Assembly: GCF_001648775.1 (NCBI RefSeq)
Contig: NZ_LVEJ01000024.1
Coordinates: 67,397-131,396 of the forward strand
Reading direction: 5' to 3'
DNA length: 64,000 nucleotides
DNA from: Pseudomonas fluorescens
Lineage (GTDB): Bacteria; Pseudomonadota; Gammaproteobacteria; Pseudomonadales; Pseudomonadaceae
In this document: piece by piece, positions 43,632-52,591 of the stretch
How the letters are laid out: each line of letters starts with the position of its first letter
Numbering within the stretch: the first letter of the stretch is position 1
The notes under the pieces: generated by a model
What the model saw: only the letters and a program-made list of their open reading frames with translations
Database searches by the model: none
What the model was told of the DNA's origin: nothing
Translations under genes and position numbers: made by a program

Positions 43632-44800
43632 GTCAGCACGACGATAAATCCCAAGGCTTCGCGACCCGGGTGATCCACGCCGGGCAGACGCCGGACCCGA
43701 CAACCGGCGCGTTGATGCCGCCGATCTACGCCAACTCTACCTACCTGCAAGACAGCCCCGGCGTGCACAAGGGTTTTGACTACGGGCGCTCGCACAACCC
43801 GACGCGTTTTGCCTTGGAGCGTTGCGTGGCGGACCTTGAAGGCGGCACCCAGGCGTTCGCATTCGCCTCCGGGCTGGCGACGATTTCCACGGTGCTCGAA
43901 CTGATCGATGCCGGTTCGCACGTGATCTCCGGCAATGACTTGTACGGCGGCACGTTCCGCCTGTTCGACAAGGTTCGTCAGCGCAGTGCCGGACACCGTT
44001 TCAGCTACGTCGATCTGACTGACCTGGCGGCGTTCGAAGCGGCGCTGCAGGACGACACACGACTGGTGATTGTCGAGTCACCGACCAACCCGCTGCTGAG
44101 CCTGTCGGACCTCGCCGCTATCGCCCGTATCTGCCGCGCTCGCGGGATCATCAGCGTGGCCGACAACACTTTTGCCAGCCCGTATATCCAACGGCCGCTG
44201 GAGTTGGGTTTCGACATCGTGCTGCACTCGACCACCAAGTACCTGAACGGCCACTCCGATGTGATCGGCGGTATCGCCGTGGTCGGCCAGAACCAAGAAC
44301 TGGCCGAGAAGCTGGGCTTCTTGCAGAACGCAGTCGGTGCGATTGCCGGGCCGTTCGATGCGTTCCTGACTCTGCGCGGGGTGAAGACTCTGGCGCTGCG
44401 CATGGAACGTCATTGCAGCAACGCACTGGATCTGGCGCAGTGGCTGGAACAGCAGCCGCAGGTCAAACGCGTCTACTATCCGGGCCTTGAGTCGCACCCG
44501 CAGCATGAGTTGGCCAAGCGCCAGATGCGTGGTTTCGGCGGGATGATTTCCGTCGATCTGAACAGTGATCTGGATGGCGCGCGGCGTTTTCTCGAAAACG
44601 TGAAGATCTTCGCACTGGCGGAAAGTCTGGGCGGCGTGGAGAGCCTGATCGAGCATCCGGCGATCATGACCCATGCGACCATTCCTGCTGAAACCCGCGC
44701 AAAACTGGGGATCGGCGATGGTCTGGTGCGTCTGTCGGTGGGCGTCGAGGACGTCGAAGACCTGCGCGCCGATCTGGCGCAGGCGTTGCAATCGATCTGA
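43628..44800 (+). CDS. Cystathionine gamma-lyase/transsulfuration PLP enzyme
   Basis: A 390-residue Cys/Met-metabolism PLP enzyme. The PLP Lys is in VLHSTTKYLNGHSDVIGG, with FDYGRSHNPTRFALE and SLGGVESLIEHPAIMTHA as family signatures. With the upstream beta-synthase it converts homocysteine-derived cystathionine to cysteine. Cystathionine gamma-synthase activity is possible by sequence but less likely in this pairing. Confidence 0.85.
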   Translation: MSQHDDKSQGFATRVIHAGQTPDPTTGALMPPIYANSTYLQDSPGVHKGFDYGRSHNPTRFALERCVADLEGGTQAFAFASGLATISTVLELIDAGSHVISGNDLYGGTFRLFDKVRQRSAGHRFSYVDLTDLAAFEAALQDDTRLVIVESPTNPLLSLSDLAAIARICRARGIISVADNTFASPYIQRPLELGFDIVLHSTTKYLNGHSDVIGGIAVVGQNQELAEKLGFLQNAVGAIAGPFDAFLTLRGVKTLALRMERHCSNALDLAQWLEQQPQVKRVYYPGLESHPQHELAKRQMRGFGGMISVDLNSDLDGARRFLENVKIFALAESLGGVESLIEHPAIMTHATIPAETRAKLGIGDGLVRLSVGVEDVEDLRADLAQALQSI

Positions 44801-44815
44801 CCTGGCAAGAACGAC

Positions 44816-44838
44816 AAAGCCCGCACGAAGCGGGCTTT
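44816..44838 (+). terminator. Terminator of the transsulfuration operon
   Basis: Stem AAAGCCCGC/GCGGGCTTT with loop ACGAA lies 15 bp past the stop codon. The closing TTT is part of the stem and no longer T run follows. Confidence 0.7.
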
Positions 44839-44839
44839 G

Positions 44840-45355
44840 GTGTTCGAGTAGGCGGCCAGTGCTGGTCTCTGGCTTACAAGGTTTATCGGGCTTCCCACAG
44901 TACCGGGCCAAATTGAAAAGGTACGGCCTCGGCTGCTTCACACGGCATAAGGGCTGGATCTCAGCGCGGAGATCTTTCTAACCGTGTACCTTTCGGAGCG
45001 CGCCCCACGCCCCCTTGCTATCCGATTGCGCATCAGTCTGCGTCTTCGCCTACATCTTTGAGCCTAGCAAAGGCTGGTCAGCGCGAATCAGTGTTTTTAG
45101 ACTGATTTGAGCTTTGCCCGAATCGGGCAGGAAGAGAAGCGCCTAACGCCCGTCGATCCCCCCGCCCTACCGCTTCGCAATCGCGATCTATACTCAATCA
45201 GTTCGATCATGTTTCTGTCGACACCCGCGCGCCGGATGGTGTGCCCGTGCCTTTCGCCAACCAGGTTAACCCGAGCCAAATCAATCGTAACGCCCGCGAA
45301 CACGCGGCGAACGATGCCTTATCGCTTTGTGGCTGCTGGGTCGTGGAGAAAAACT
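44840..45355. other. Gene-free stretch before the repeat-protein gene
   Basis: I see no supported gene here. A distant inverted pair, AAAAGGTACGG (about 44917) and CCGTGTACCTTT (about 44982), could form a long hairpin, and GCCCGAATCGGGC (about 45115) is a short palindrome. The open frame running into the repeat-protein gene from 45107 does not look coding. Confidence 0.4.
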
Positions 45356-46042
45356 ATGAAACACAAGCTGTTGTCAGGCGTGCTTCTGGCGGTCGTGGCG
45401 ACCGTGGTGGTGCCCAATGTCTGGGCGGCGCAACCGCAGGCGCTGGCGTCCGATGGGTCGGATCATGTGGGTGCCGGGGCGGTAGCTTCTGATGGCGCCG
45501 ATCATGTGGGTGCCGGTGCCGTGGCTTCTGACGGTTCCGATAAAGTAGGCGCGGGTGCCGTGGCTTCTGACGGTTCCGATAAAGTAGGCGCGGGTGCGGT
45601 GGCTTCTGATGGTGCCGATCATGTGGGTGCCGGTGCCGTGGCTTCTGATGGTGCTGATCATGTGGGCGCTGGCGCAGTCGCGTCCGATGGTGCCGATCAT
45701 GTCGGCGCTGGTGCGGTTGCTTCTGATGGTGCCGATCATGTGGGTGCTGGCGCAGTCGCGTCCGATGGCGCCGATCATGTGGGTGCTGGCGCAGTCGCGT
45801 CCGATGGCGCCGATCATGTGGGTGCAGCCGCAGTCGCGTCCGATGGCGCTGATCATGTCGGCGCGGGTGCCGTGGCGTCTGATGGCGCCGATCATGTCGG
45901 CGCAGGCGCACTGGCTTCTGATGGCGCCGATCGTACCGGCGTCAACCGGGTTGCCTATTCCCGCGTCGGGGTCGGTTCTGATCGTGTCGCCTCCGCGTTG
46001 ATGACAGGCAGTTATTCCGACCAGTTCAACAGTCCGCAATAA
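45356..46042 (+). CDS. Secreted tandem-repeat protein (13 copies of a 13-residue unit)
   Basis: A 228-residue protein. A signal peptide (residues 1-25, NVWAA-QP) precedes 13 head-to-tail copies of a 13-residue unit, consensus VASDGADHVGAGA (residues 30-198; DNA 45443-45949, 39 bp per unit). The last copy is degenerate (LASDGADRTGVNR), and a 30-residue non-repeat tail follows. Variation is limited: A/S at position 6, H/K/R at position 8. Regularly spaced Asp residues might bind metal ions, but no known calcium motif is matched. The start at 45356 follows GGAGAA. Function unknown; probably extracellular or periplasmic. Confidence 0.8.
   Translation: MKHKLLSGVLLAVVATVVVPNVWAAQPQALASDGSDHVGAGAVASDGADHVGAGAVASDGSDKVGAGAVASDGSDKVGAGAVASDGADHVGAGAVASDGADHVGAGAVASDGADHVGAGAVASDGADHVGAGAVASDGADHVGAGAVASDGADHVGAAAVASDGADHVGAGAVASDGADHVGAGALASDGADRTGVNRVAYSRVGVGSDRVASALMTGSYSDQFNSPQ
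45443..45949 (+). repeat. Coding minisatellite, 13 x 39 bp
   Basis: In-frame direct repeats of 39 bp inside the secreted repeat protein gene. Neighbouring units differ mainly at third codon positions (GCC/GCT, GTC/GTG, TCT/TCC), so both recent duplication and selection on the protein sequence are visible. Confidence 0.85.
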
Positions 46043-46234
46043 TTCTCCCCTGGCCCGGCAGGCGGCTCCAGCGAGCCGCCTGTTGCGCGCCGCACTAGCA
46101 CATTTGTGCTAATCGACCGCCCCGCCACCTGGCGTTATATTCCCCCGCACCCCCGATGTTCCTCAACGTTGCCTGTTTGCAGCGTGCGGGATCGTTGTGC
46201 CTGGAAATCAGAACAACACCAAGGAAGACACACC

Positions 46235-46549
46235 ATGAAACTGCATGCAAACCTCACAAAAATCGCCGTATTCGGTGCCGTGCTGCTCGGCGTGGCCGGC
46301 TGCCAGACCGTCAAACCCACTGAATCGAGCATGAAAGAACGCGCGCAAACGGTGATCGGTAAACCGGTGTCGAAAATCGACAACGTCCGCAACGACAGCA
46401 CCCTCACCTACTACACCGCCTACACCCCGGCCGGGGAATATAACTGTGAATTGCCCAGCGGCGTAATCATCGCCGTGGCGAGCATGGGCATCATGTCGCC
46501 GCCGCTGTCATGCCTGCCGAAAGGCGCCTCGCCGATTCCACTGCAATAA
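46235..46549 (+). CDS. Small lipoprotein of unknown function
   Basis: A 104-residue protein with a lipobox (GVAGC, Cys about residue 22) after a hydrophobic leader. The mature part has SMKERAQTVIGKPVSKIDNV and two Cys near the C-terminus. AAGGA lies upstream of the ATG at 46235. I do not recognise the family. It is followed by another lipoprotein gene 32 bp later. Confidence 0.7.
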   Translation: MKLHANLTKIAVFGAVLLGVAGCQTVKPTESSMKERAQTVIGKPVSKIDNVRNDSTLTYYTAYTPAGEYNCELPSGVIIAVASMGIMSPPLSCLPKGASPIPLQ

Positions 46550-46581
46550 CTTCCCCACCCGGTAAAGGACACCGTTTGCCC

Positions 46582-46890
46582 ATGAAAACCCTGATCGCAA
46601 CACTCACCCTCAGCGCGCTATTGCTCACTGGCTGCGCCACGCCGAAACAGTGGGAAGCCACCGGTGGCAGCAAAAACGATGGTGTGGTCCAGGTCTCCTA
46701 TGAACTGGGCCAATTCGAAAGCGGCCAGACCAGCGCCGAACAAGGCCTGACCGTCGCCGCCCAACGCTGCAAGACCTGGGGCTACAAAAACGCCGAAGTC
46801 ACCGGCTCCGAGAAAAACATCTGCCGCACCATGGGCCAGTACAACTGCCTGCAAACCACCATCACCCAGGATTACCTGTGCAAGCGCTGA
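46582..46890 (+). CDS. YecR-like lipoprotein
   Basis: A 102-residue protein with a lipobox LLLTGCATP (Cys about 16). KQWEATGGSKNDGVVQVSYELGQFE followed by AAQRCKTWGYKNAEVTG resembles the YecR family (PF13992). It has four further Cys, probably disulfide bonded. Co-directional with the lipoprotein at 46235. Confidence 0.7.
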   Translation: MKTLIATLTLSALLLTGCATPKQWEATGGSKNDGVVQVSYELGQFESGQTSAEQGLTVAAQRCKTWGYKNAEVTGSEKNICRTMGQYNCLQTTITQDYLCKR

Positions 46891-46898
46891 TCTGAAAG

Positions 46899-46947
46899 TG
46901 TGGGAGCCAGCCTGCTGGCCAAATCGCTAGCAGGCTAGCTCCCACAG
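46899..46947. repeat. Single REP-like hairpin (TGTGGGAGCCAGC variant)
   Basis: An inverted repeat with arms TGTGGGAGCCAGCCTGCT and AGCAGGCTAGCTCCCACA lies between convergent genes. It is a variant of the REP arm with CCAGC in place of CGAGC. Confidence 0.75.
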
Positions 46948-46975
46948 GGATCTTTGGTTGGTCCGCGATGATCAT

Positions 46976-48604
46976 TCACGAAACGCTTTCAGCGGGTTCG
47001 GGTTGCCGGTCGCGCAGGGCTCTCAAGGTCGCGCGCAGCTCGGCCGGGCGCACCGGTTTGGACAGGATGGCAATGTCGCGGTCGTGCAGGGCCGCCTGGA
47101 TTTTTTCGACGTCGTGCCCGGTGATGATCATCGCCGGCACCGCCCAGCCTCTCTGCTTGCGCACATCGTCGATACATTCGACGCCGGTGGCATGGGTGCC
47201 GAGGTCATAATCGGCGACGATGATGTCGCAGTCGGTCATCAAACCCTGCCCGCTCAGCTCCGCTTGAACGACACAGCCCCAACGCTCCAATAATGCAGAA
47301 GTCGCGAGTAATACGTTGCGATCATCTTCCACCAGACACACCTTCAACCCGGTCAGCAAACCGACCTGACGCGCCTCATCCCGATTGACCGCCAAATGCG
47401 GCGCAGCAGCGATCGGCAATCCGTACAAAGTCACCGCCGTTCCCCGCCCGAGCCGCGAGCGCAGGGTGACGCCCACCCCGATCAACTCCCCCAGACGCTT
47501 GACGATAGACAGCCCCAGCCCCACGCCTTCGACGTCTTTATCGCGCACTTGCCGCACCCGATAAAACTCCTCGAACACCTTGCCCAGATGCTCCTCGGCA
47601 ATGCCGTTGCCTTGGTCATAAACCACGATGGCCAGCCCTGCCCCGCGCCGACGTACGCCGATCAGTACCGGCCGATGCGCACCGTATTTAAAGCAGTTGG
47701 ACAGTACGTTCTGCACCATGGTCGCGAGCAACGCCGGATCGGTTTGCACCCAGTACGGACAAGGACGCAAACGCAGCTCAACACCGGCCCAACGTGCGGC
47801 TTCGGCATTCTGGCGAATCAGCTCCGCCAGCCATTCGCCCAGGTTCACGCTGTGCAATTTCGGCAGCACCCGACCGTTATCGAGGGTGTACAGGTCGAGA
47901 ATCGAGCGAAACAACTGCGACACGTTGAGCAACGAACGGTCGATATTGTCGACCAGCCGCCGCTCGTCATCACCCAGGCGCGACTCACGCAGGCACGCGG
48001 TAAACAGGCCAATCGAATGAATCGGCTGACGCAGATCATGACTGGCCTGGGCAAGAAACCGCGACTTTTCCAGATTCGCCGCGACCGCTTCTTCGGAAGC
48101 CTTGCGCGTACGTTCCAGCAACAAGTGCGCATAAAACGGAATCACCGTGCTGGTGAGCATCAGCATCAACACCATGAACGGTTGCGCTTGCCACACCGGT
48201 GTCAGGCGATACACACACAGCAGCGCCAGTAACGCCAGCGCGGTGGCGATCGCCAGATAGCGCGAGCCATAGCGCATGCCATTGCCGAGGTTGACCCAAA
48301 TGATCACCGCATACAGTGGCAACGCCATCTCGCCGCCCACCACCAGACCAAAGCAGGTGCCGGTGTAATCGTGGATCATGGCGAAAATCCGTCGCGCCGG
48401 GTAATGCCCCGGCCAGTGCGCAATCGCCTGACGCAGCGCGATCGAGGCCAACAAAAACAGGATGATGTAGGTAATGATCGGCAGGTACGTATCGAAGCGC
48501 TGGCCCGGCAAAAAGCCCAGTATCAGCATATAAACCACGGCGATACTGGCGATGATGATGCGCAGATTGGCCTGGTCGAGTTCGGTGTTTTTCTCGAACT
48601 TCAT
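46976..48604 (-). CDS. Histidine kinase with C-terminal receiver domain
   Basis: A 542-residue inner-membrane sensor. Six hydrophobic helices fill residues about 15-165, with no large periplasmic loop. The dimerisation box is FLAQASHDLRQPIHSIGLF (His about 190), the N-box VQNVLSNCFKYG, the G-boxes VVYDQGNGIAEE and EGVGLGLSIVKRLG, and then a receiver domain (about 415-530) with VEDDRN, the phosphoacceptor in IIVADYDLG and the Lys in ILSKPVRP. It is divergent from a LuxR-type response regulator (48719), probably its partner. The signal is unknown. Confidence 0.88.
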   Translation of the reverse strand: MKFEKNTELDQANLRIIIASIAVVYMLILGFLPGQRFDTYLPIITYIILFLLASIALRQAIAHWPGHYPARRIFAMIHDYTGTCFGLVVGGEMALPLYAVIIWVNLGNGMRYGSRYLAIATALALLALLCVYRLTPVWQAQPFMVLMLMLTSTVIPFYAHLLLERTRKASEEAVAANLEKSRFLAQASHDLRQPIHSIGLFTACLRESRLGDDERRLVDNIDRSLLNVSQLFRSILDLYTLDNGRVLPKLHSVNLGEWLAELIRQNAEAARWAGVELRLRPCPYWVQTDPALLATMVQNVLSNCFKYGAHRPVLIGVRRRGAGLAIVVYDQGNGIAEEHLGKVFEEFYRVRQVRDKDVEGVGLGLSIVKRLGELIGVGVTLRSRLGRGTAVTLYGLPIAAAPHLAVNRDEARQVGLLTGLKVCLVEDDRNVLLATSALLERWGCVVQAELSGQGLMTDCDIIVADYDLGTHATGVECIDDVRKQRGWAVPAMIITGHDVEKIQAALHDRDIAILSKPVRPAELRATLRALRDRQPEPAESVS

Positions 48605-48718
48605 GGTAAACGTCCTTGTGCGGCACTCGTCAGATTCAGCAGCAACCTACAGGCAACCCTCGCGCCCGATGCTAAGGTGCATGCCTTGAGTAATGTCTGA
48701 TCCAGGGAGGGTCATGCC

Positions 48719-49324
48719 ATGACATGCCGAATTATCATAGCCGACGATCACCCGTTGTTTCGCGAGGCGATGCTGCGCACGGTTCAACGGTTGTTGCCTG
48801 ACGCAGCCCTTGAAGAAGCCGGTGACCTCGACGCCGTGCTCGCCCTGTTGCCCCTGGGCGACGAGCCGGATACGCTGATTCTTGATCTCAGATTTCCCGG
48901 ACTGACCGGCGTCAGCCAACTCGCCGAGCTGCGTCGGCGCCTGCCGCGCACCACGTTGATCGTGGTGTCGATGGTCGATGATGAGTCGCTGATCAACGAA
49001 GTCATGGCCGCCGGGATCGACGGTTTCATCGGCAAGAACATCGCCCCCGATGAAATCGGTCAGGCGATTCTGGCGATTCGCCAAGGTGAAGTGCTGGTGA
49101 AGTTTGCGCCGTCGGGCCTGTTGCCGCTGGAAACCGGCGCGGCCCTCACGCCACGTCAACAAGAGGTGCTGCGCTTGATCGCGCAAGGCAAGACCAACAA
49201 GGAAATCGCCCGTGAACTGGATATTTCACCGTTCACGGTGCGCATTCACGTGTCGTCTTTATTACGCACGCTGAACGTACCCTCGCGGGCGGCTGCGGCG
49301 GTGAAATATTCCGGGAGTTTCTGA
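48719..49324 (+). CDS. Response regulator, NarL/FixJ (LuxR-HTH) type
   Basis: A 201-residue regulator. The receiver (1-120) has acidic IADDHPLFREAM, phosphoacceptor DTLILDLRFPG and Lys in GFIGKNIAPDE. The LuxR HTH (about 138-200) reads LTPRQQEVLRLIAQGKTNKEIA. It probably pairs with the kinase transcribed divergently at 48604. Confidence 0.9.
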   Translation: MTCRIIIADDHPLFREAMLRTVQRLLPDAALEEAGDLDAVLALLPLGDEPDTLILDLRFPGLTGVSQLAELRRRLPRTTLIVVSMVDDESLINEVMAAGIDGFIGKNIAPDEIGQAILAIRQGEVLVKFAPSGLLPLETGAALTPRQQEVLRLIAQGKTNKEIARELDISPFTVRIHVSSLLRTLNVPSRAAAAVKYSGSF

Positions 49325-49327
49325 CGC

Positions 49328-49705
49328 TCAATGTTCCAGGTGTTGTTGCAGCAACGCCCAGGCTTCGCCGGTAAAGCGGTAGGTCTTGTCACCTTCAAGC
49401 ACGATCAGGCCCTCGTCACACAAGCGCTTGAGCACTTCACGCACGCTGACAAACGACAGCTCGGGCGATGACGACTCGACAAACGTATGCACGCCATTCA
49501 CCCCGATCGCATACCCGTCGCGGCTGGCAATCACCAGGGCATTGATCACTTTGAAGCGGATCAGGCTGGTGCGTAGTCCGAAGTGTCGCAACAATTCGCG
49601 AATATGCTCATTGGCGCTGCGCTCGAATTCAAAGGCCAGTTGGTGGGTCGCTGTCCGAAAAACCGAAGGTGCGTTTACCACCTCGGTGCCTGGGTTGTTA
49701 AACAT
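49328..49705 (-). CDS. Winged-helix protein (annotated in pseudomonads as Fe2+/Zn2+ uptake regulation protein)
   Basis: A 125-residue protein. The central part IRELLRHFGLRTSLIRFKVINALV and VSVREVLKRLCDEGLIVLEGDKTYRF reads as a Fur-like winged helix with a wing. The Cys pairs and the His-rich C-terminal half of true Fur/Zur proteins are missing, so metal sensing is doubtful. The family name is from memory. It lies between the two-component system and the TonB receptor of the siderophore locus. Confidence 0.6.
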   Translation of the reverse strand: MFNNPGTEVVNAPSVFRTATHQLAFEFERSANEHIRELLRHFGLRTSLIRFKVINALVIASRDGYAIGVNGVHTFVESSSPELSFVSVREVLKRLCDEGLIVLEGDKTYRFTGEAWALLQQHLEH

Positions 49706-49837
49706 GACGAAGACTCCTTTTCAGAAATGTTCAGGCGGGCTGCGATGGCGTCCCGCCTGCCGGACCACGTGTCGGACAGCCAACGTAGTCATGACGCTCT
49801 ATATAGAAGAGACCGTTGCCACCCTCTTCCCTCGACG

Positions 49838-52054
49838 TCAGAAATCGACCGTGGCCGACAGCTGCAAGGTGCGCGGATAGCCCGGCGAGATTGCCCCGTA
49901 GGACGCCACGCCCGACCAGTACTCGCGGTCAAACACGTTTTGCACGGTGGCGCGGAACGTGGTTGGCCGGCCTTCGATTCTGGTCGCATAACGCGCACCG
50001 GCGTCGACGCGGGTCCAGGAGTCCAGCTCTTGCGTGTTGGCCTGGTTGATGTACTGGCTGTCGGTGTAGATCGCACCGCCCGTGAGGGTGAAGCCTTCAA
50101 GCCATGGCGTATCCCACTCGGCCCAGAGGTTGGCTTGCACGTCCGGCACGCCGACCGGTTTATTGCCACGGTTGGCCTTGGTCGCCGAATCGGTCAGTTC
50201 GCCGTCGAGCACCGTGACGCCACCCATCAAACGCGTACCCGGAGCGACTTCACCGAACATGCTCAATTCAACGCCACGGTTGCGTTGCTCGGCCTGCACC
50301 GAGAACACGTTATCCGCGCCCACTTCACCGCTCGGTTTCTCGATCTGAAACAGCGCCAGCGAGGTCATGAACGTGCCGTGTTCGTACTTGACGCCGATCT
50401 CATGCTGCTTGGACTCGTACGGTGCGAAGGTTTCGCCAGCGTTGGCCGCGGTGCCCGGGGCGATGTCGCCCTTGCTCAAGCCTTCTACATAATTGTAGTA
50501 GAGCGAAACGTCTTCCCAAGGCTTGACCACCACGCCGACCAGCGGGGTCGTGGCGTTGTCCTTGTATTTCGAGCTGACGGCTCCGCTCGCGTTGTAGTTG
50601 CGCGACTCGATCTCCTGACGGCGCACGCCGAGGGTCAACTGGAAGCGGTCATCAAGCACCGACAGGGTGTCGGTCAGCGCCACACCGGACAGCTCCGATT
50701 CGGAAACGCGCAATACCTTCGGCGAATTGATGTACTGCTGCGGCCTGTCGATCGGATGGTAAATGTTCGAGAGGATCGGCGTGCCGTTGTTGATCCCGCG
50801 TGACAGTTCATCCTGATACCGGGTCGCCATCACCGTGGTGGTGTGGGTAATCGGGCCGGTGGCAAACACGCCGCGCATACCGACGTCGGCCGTCGAGCGA
50901 TCCACGTTGAATTTGTAGTAACCGGGAATGTTGCTGGTGTCGCCGGCGTCATTGAGGATTCGCGGCACCTGATCGGACAGGCGCTTGACGTCGGATTTAC
51001 CCCCGCCGGCATGGGCAAACACGGTGACGTTGTCTGTCAGGTCATACTCGCCACCGAGCAACGCCGACTGCTCTTTGGTATCGGACCAACCCCAGTCCTG
51101 CGAGTGGTTGGTGCGGCCATTCGGCGCCGACGGCACATCGATGCCCGGCGCGACGGTGAACGGCCGCGAAGCGCCCTCCCAACTTTCCTTCTGGCTGATG
51201 TAATCGAGGTTCAGGCGCAGACGCTCGCCGCGATAATCGAGGGCGATGGCGCCAATACCAAGGTCGCGGTGTTGATCATCGACAGCGGTATCGCCGCCCT
51301 GAAGATTGCCGTTGAACCGCACGCCGAACTGGTTTTCCGAACCGAAGCGCCGGCTCAGGTCCAGATGCCCACCGACCTGCGAGTCCGAGGCATAGGTGCC
51401 GGTGAACCGGGTCAGGTCTTCATCCAGCGGGCGCTTGGGCACGATGTTGATCACGCCACCGACGCCGCTGTTGGGCGAGATGCCGTACATCAGCGCGCCC
51501 GGCCCTTTGAGCACCTCGACACGTTCGGCGTATTCGGTGAACACGCGGTAGTTCGGCGCGACCCCGTAGACGCCGTCGAACGCCAGTTCACCGAGGTTGC
51601 CTTCACCGATCGGGAAGCCACGGACGAAAAACGAGTCGACGATACCGCCGGTCTGGCCGGTCGAGCGCACCGAAGGATCACGCTCCAGCGCGTCGGCGAC
51701 GGTGACGGTTTGCAGATCAGCGAGGGTTTTGGCGGTGTAACTGGTGACGCTGAATGGCGTGTCCATCACGTCTTTGTTGCCCATCATGCCCAGCCGTGCG
51801 CCGCGCGCCACCTGGCCGCCAGCGAAGGTTTCCGGCAAGGCGGTCGCGCCGCTATAACGGGCGTTGACGTTGGTGGTGTCGAGGGTCAGCGCGTCCGGCG
51901 CGGCGTTCGATGCAGGGTCGGCGGCAACGCCTGGTTGCTCGGCACTGGCGGCCCAAGCGTTGGCGCTTCCTGCGACCAAAACGAAATTCAGCATGGCGGT
52001 ACGCACAGCGAGTGTTAACACCCGCTCACCGCAAGGACGACTGACAACAGGCAT
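49838..52054 (-). CDS. TonB-dependent siderophore receptor
   Basis: A 738-residue outer-membrane protein. A signal peptide to about residue 36 (ANAWA-AS) is followed by a TonB-box-like ALTLDTTNV, the plug domain (about 80-190, DVMDTPFSVTSYTAKTLADLQTVTVADALERDPSVRS and VDSFFVRGF) and a 22-strand barrel ending in the C-terminal aromatic ATVDF. It lacks an N-terminal STN signalling domain, so it is a plain importer. Its promoter block (52096-52129) is nearly identical to that of the FecA-type receptor at 63752, so it probably belongs to the same sigma-factor regulon and imports the siderophore of this locus. Confidence 0.9.
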   Translation of the reverse strand: MPVVSRPCGERVLTLAVRTAMLNFVLVAGSANAWAASAEQPGVAADPASNAAPDALTLDTTNVNARYSGATALPETFAGGQVARGARLGMMGNKDVMDTPFSVTSYTAKTLADLQTVTVADALERDPSVRSTGQTGGIVDSFFVRGFPIGEGNLGELAFDGVYGVAPNYRVFTEYAERVEVLKGPGALMYGISPNSGVGGVINIVPKRPLDEDLTRFTGTYASDSQVGGHLDLSRRFGSENQFGVRFNGNLQGGDTAVDDQHRDLGIGAIALDYRGERLRLNLDYISQKESWEGASRPFTVAPGIDVPSAPNGRTNHSQDWGWSDTKEQSALLGGEYDLTDNVTVFAHAGGGKSDVKRLSDQVPRILNDAGDTSNIPGYYKFNVDRSTADVGMRGVFATGPITHTTTVMATRYQDELSRGINNGTPILSNIYHPIDRPQQYINSPKVLRVSESELSGVALTDTLSVLDDRFQLTLGVRRQEIESRNYNASGAVSSKYKDNATTPLVGVVVKPWEDVSLYYNYVEGLSKGDIAPGTAANAGETFAPYESKQHEIGVKYEHGTFMTSLALFQIEKPSGEVGADNVFSVQAEQRNRGVELSMFGEVAPGTRLMGGVTVLDGELTDSATKANRGNKPVGVPDVQANLWAEWDTPWLEGFTLTGGAIYTDSQYINQANTQELDSWTRVDAGARYATRIEGRPTTFRATVQNVFDREYWSGVASYGAISPGYPRTLQLSATVDF

Positions 52055-52095
52055 GACGTGAGGATCCTTTTCATCGAGGGAAAATGGTAATCACT

Positions 52096-52129
52096 CCTAT
52101 TGCCAGTCGATCTGCGAAAAAGTATCACC
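52096..52129 (-). promoter_or_regulatory. ECF-sigma-type promoter block of the TonB receptor gene
   Basis: On the minus strand GGTGATACTTTTTC, then 7 variable bases, then GACTGGCAATAGG. The block at 63677 before the second receptor has the same 14-mer, the same spacing and GACTGGCTATTGG. Elsewhere in the gap the two upstream regions are unrelated. Confidence 0.75.
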
Positions 52130-52164
52130 CGCAGTAAAGTTTTTTTGCCGTGGCGCGATCCGCC

Positions 52165-52566
52165 TCAGGCGTAGAGGCGCTCCAGCGGGATCGCAACCAC
52201 TGGCAGCGCAGGGTCAAACGCGTGCCGGGTGGTCTTGTAAGGGAAAATCTCGCCACGGGCGATGGTGGTGAAAATCCGCGCCACCTCGAACGCCTGCCCG
52301 GTTTGCCAATGCCGCACACAGACGCGCGGATCGGTGTAATCGAGCTGGATGCACGGCACCCGTTTCAAGCCCAGTTGCAACGCCGCGGTGAAGCGGTGAT
52401 TGCCGTCCATGACGATGCCGCGCGAACGCTCGACGATGATCGGTTCCAGCCAATGCCCGGCGCGGACAATCGACTCGCGCAGCAGCGTCACGTTGGCCGG
52501 GTCGACCTGCTCCGACTGCAACACCTCGCACAGCGGCCGCAGCGCAATCTGATAACCGTGGTCCAT
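52165..52566 (-). CDS. ParB N-terminal-fold protein, possible serine kinase (SbnI/SerK-like)
   Basis: A 133-residue protein with the ParB/sulfiredoxin-type nucleotide fold: E41 in LEPIIVE and the DGNHR motif at 54-58. In SbnI and archaeal SerK the equivalent motif supports ATP- or ADP-dependent phosphorylation of free L-serine to O-phospho-L-serine. That is the substrate of SbnA, an SbnA-like gene lies in the adjacent operon, and no HTH or CTP-type partition domain is present, so a metabolic role is favoured. It is half the length of SbnI. The start at 52566 has GGAG upstream. It lies 25 bp after the CitE-like gene. Confidence 0.65.
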   Translation of the reverse strand: MDHGYQIALRPLCEVLQSEQVDPANVTLLRESIVRAGHWLEPIIVERSRGIVMDGNHRFTAALQLGLKRVPCIQLDYTDPRVCVRHWQTGQAFEVARIFTTIARGEIFPYKTTRHAFDPALPVVAIPLERLYA

Positions 52567-52591
52567 GGTGATCTCCTGATTCGCCGGGGTT

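Noticed and set aside
44917..44994. Small RNA or attenuator formed by AAAAGGTACGG and CCGTGTACCTTT
   Set aside because: The loop is over 50 bases, there is no promoter or T run, and there is no gene within 350 bp that it would control.
45107..45355. Upstream in-frame extension of the repeat protein
   Set aside because: The added residues look like translated leader, the signal peptide begins at 45356, and GGAGAA precedes that ATG.
45443..45949. CRISPR-like array
   Set aside because: Regular 39-bp repeats without spacers, in frame inside a coding sequence.
45374..46039. Open frames on the minus strand through the repeat region
   Set aside because: They are by-products of the 39-bp repeat, which stays open in several frames; only the plus-strand frame has a signal peptide and ribosome binding site.
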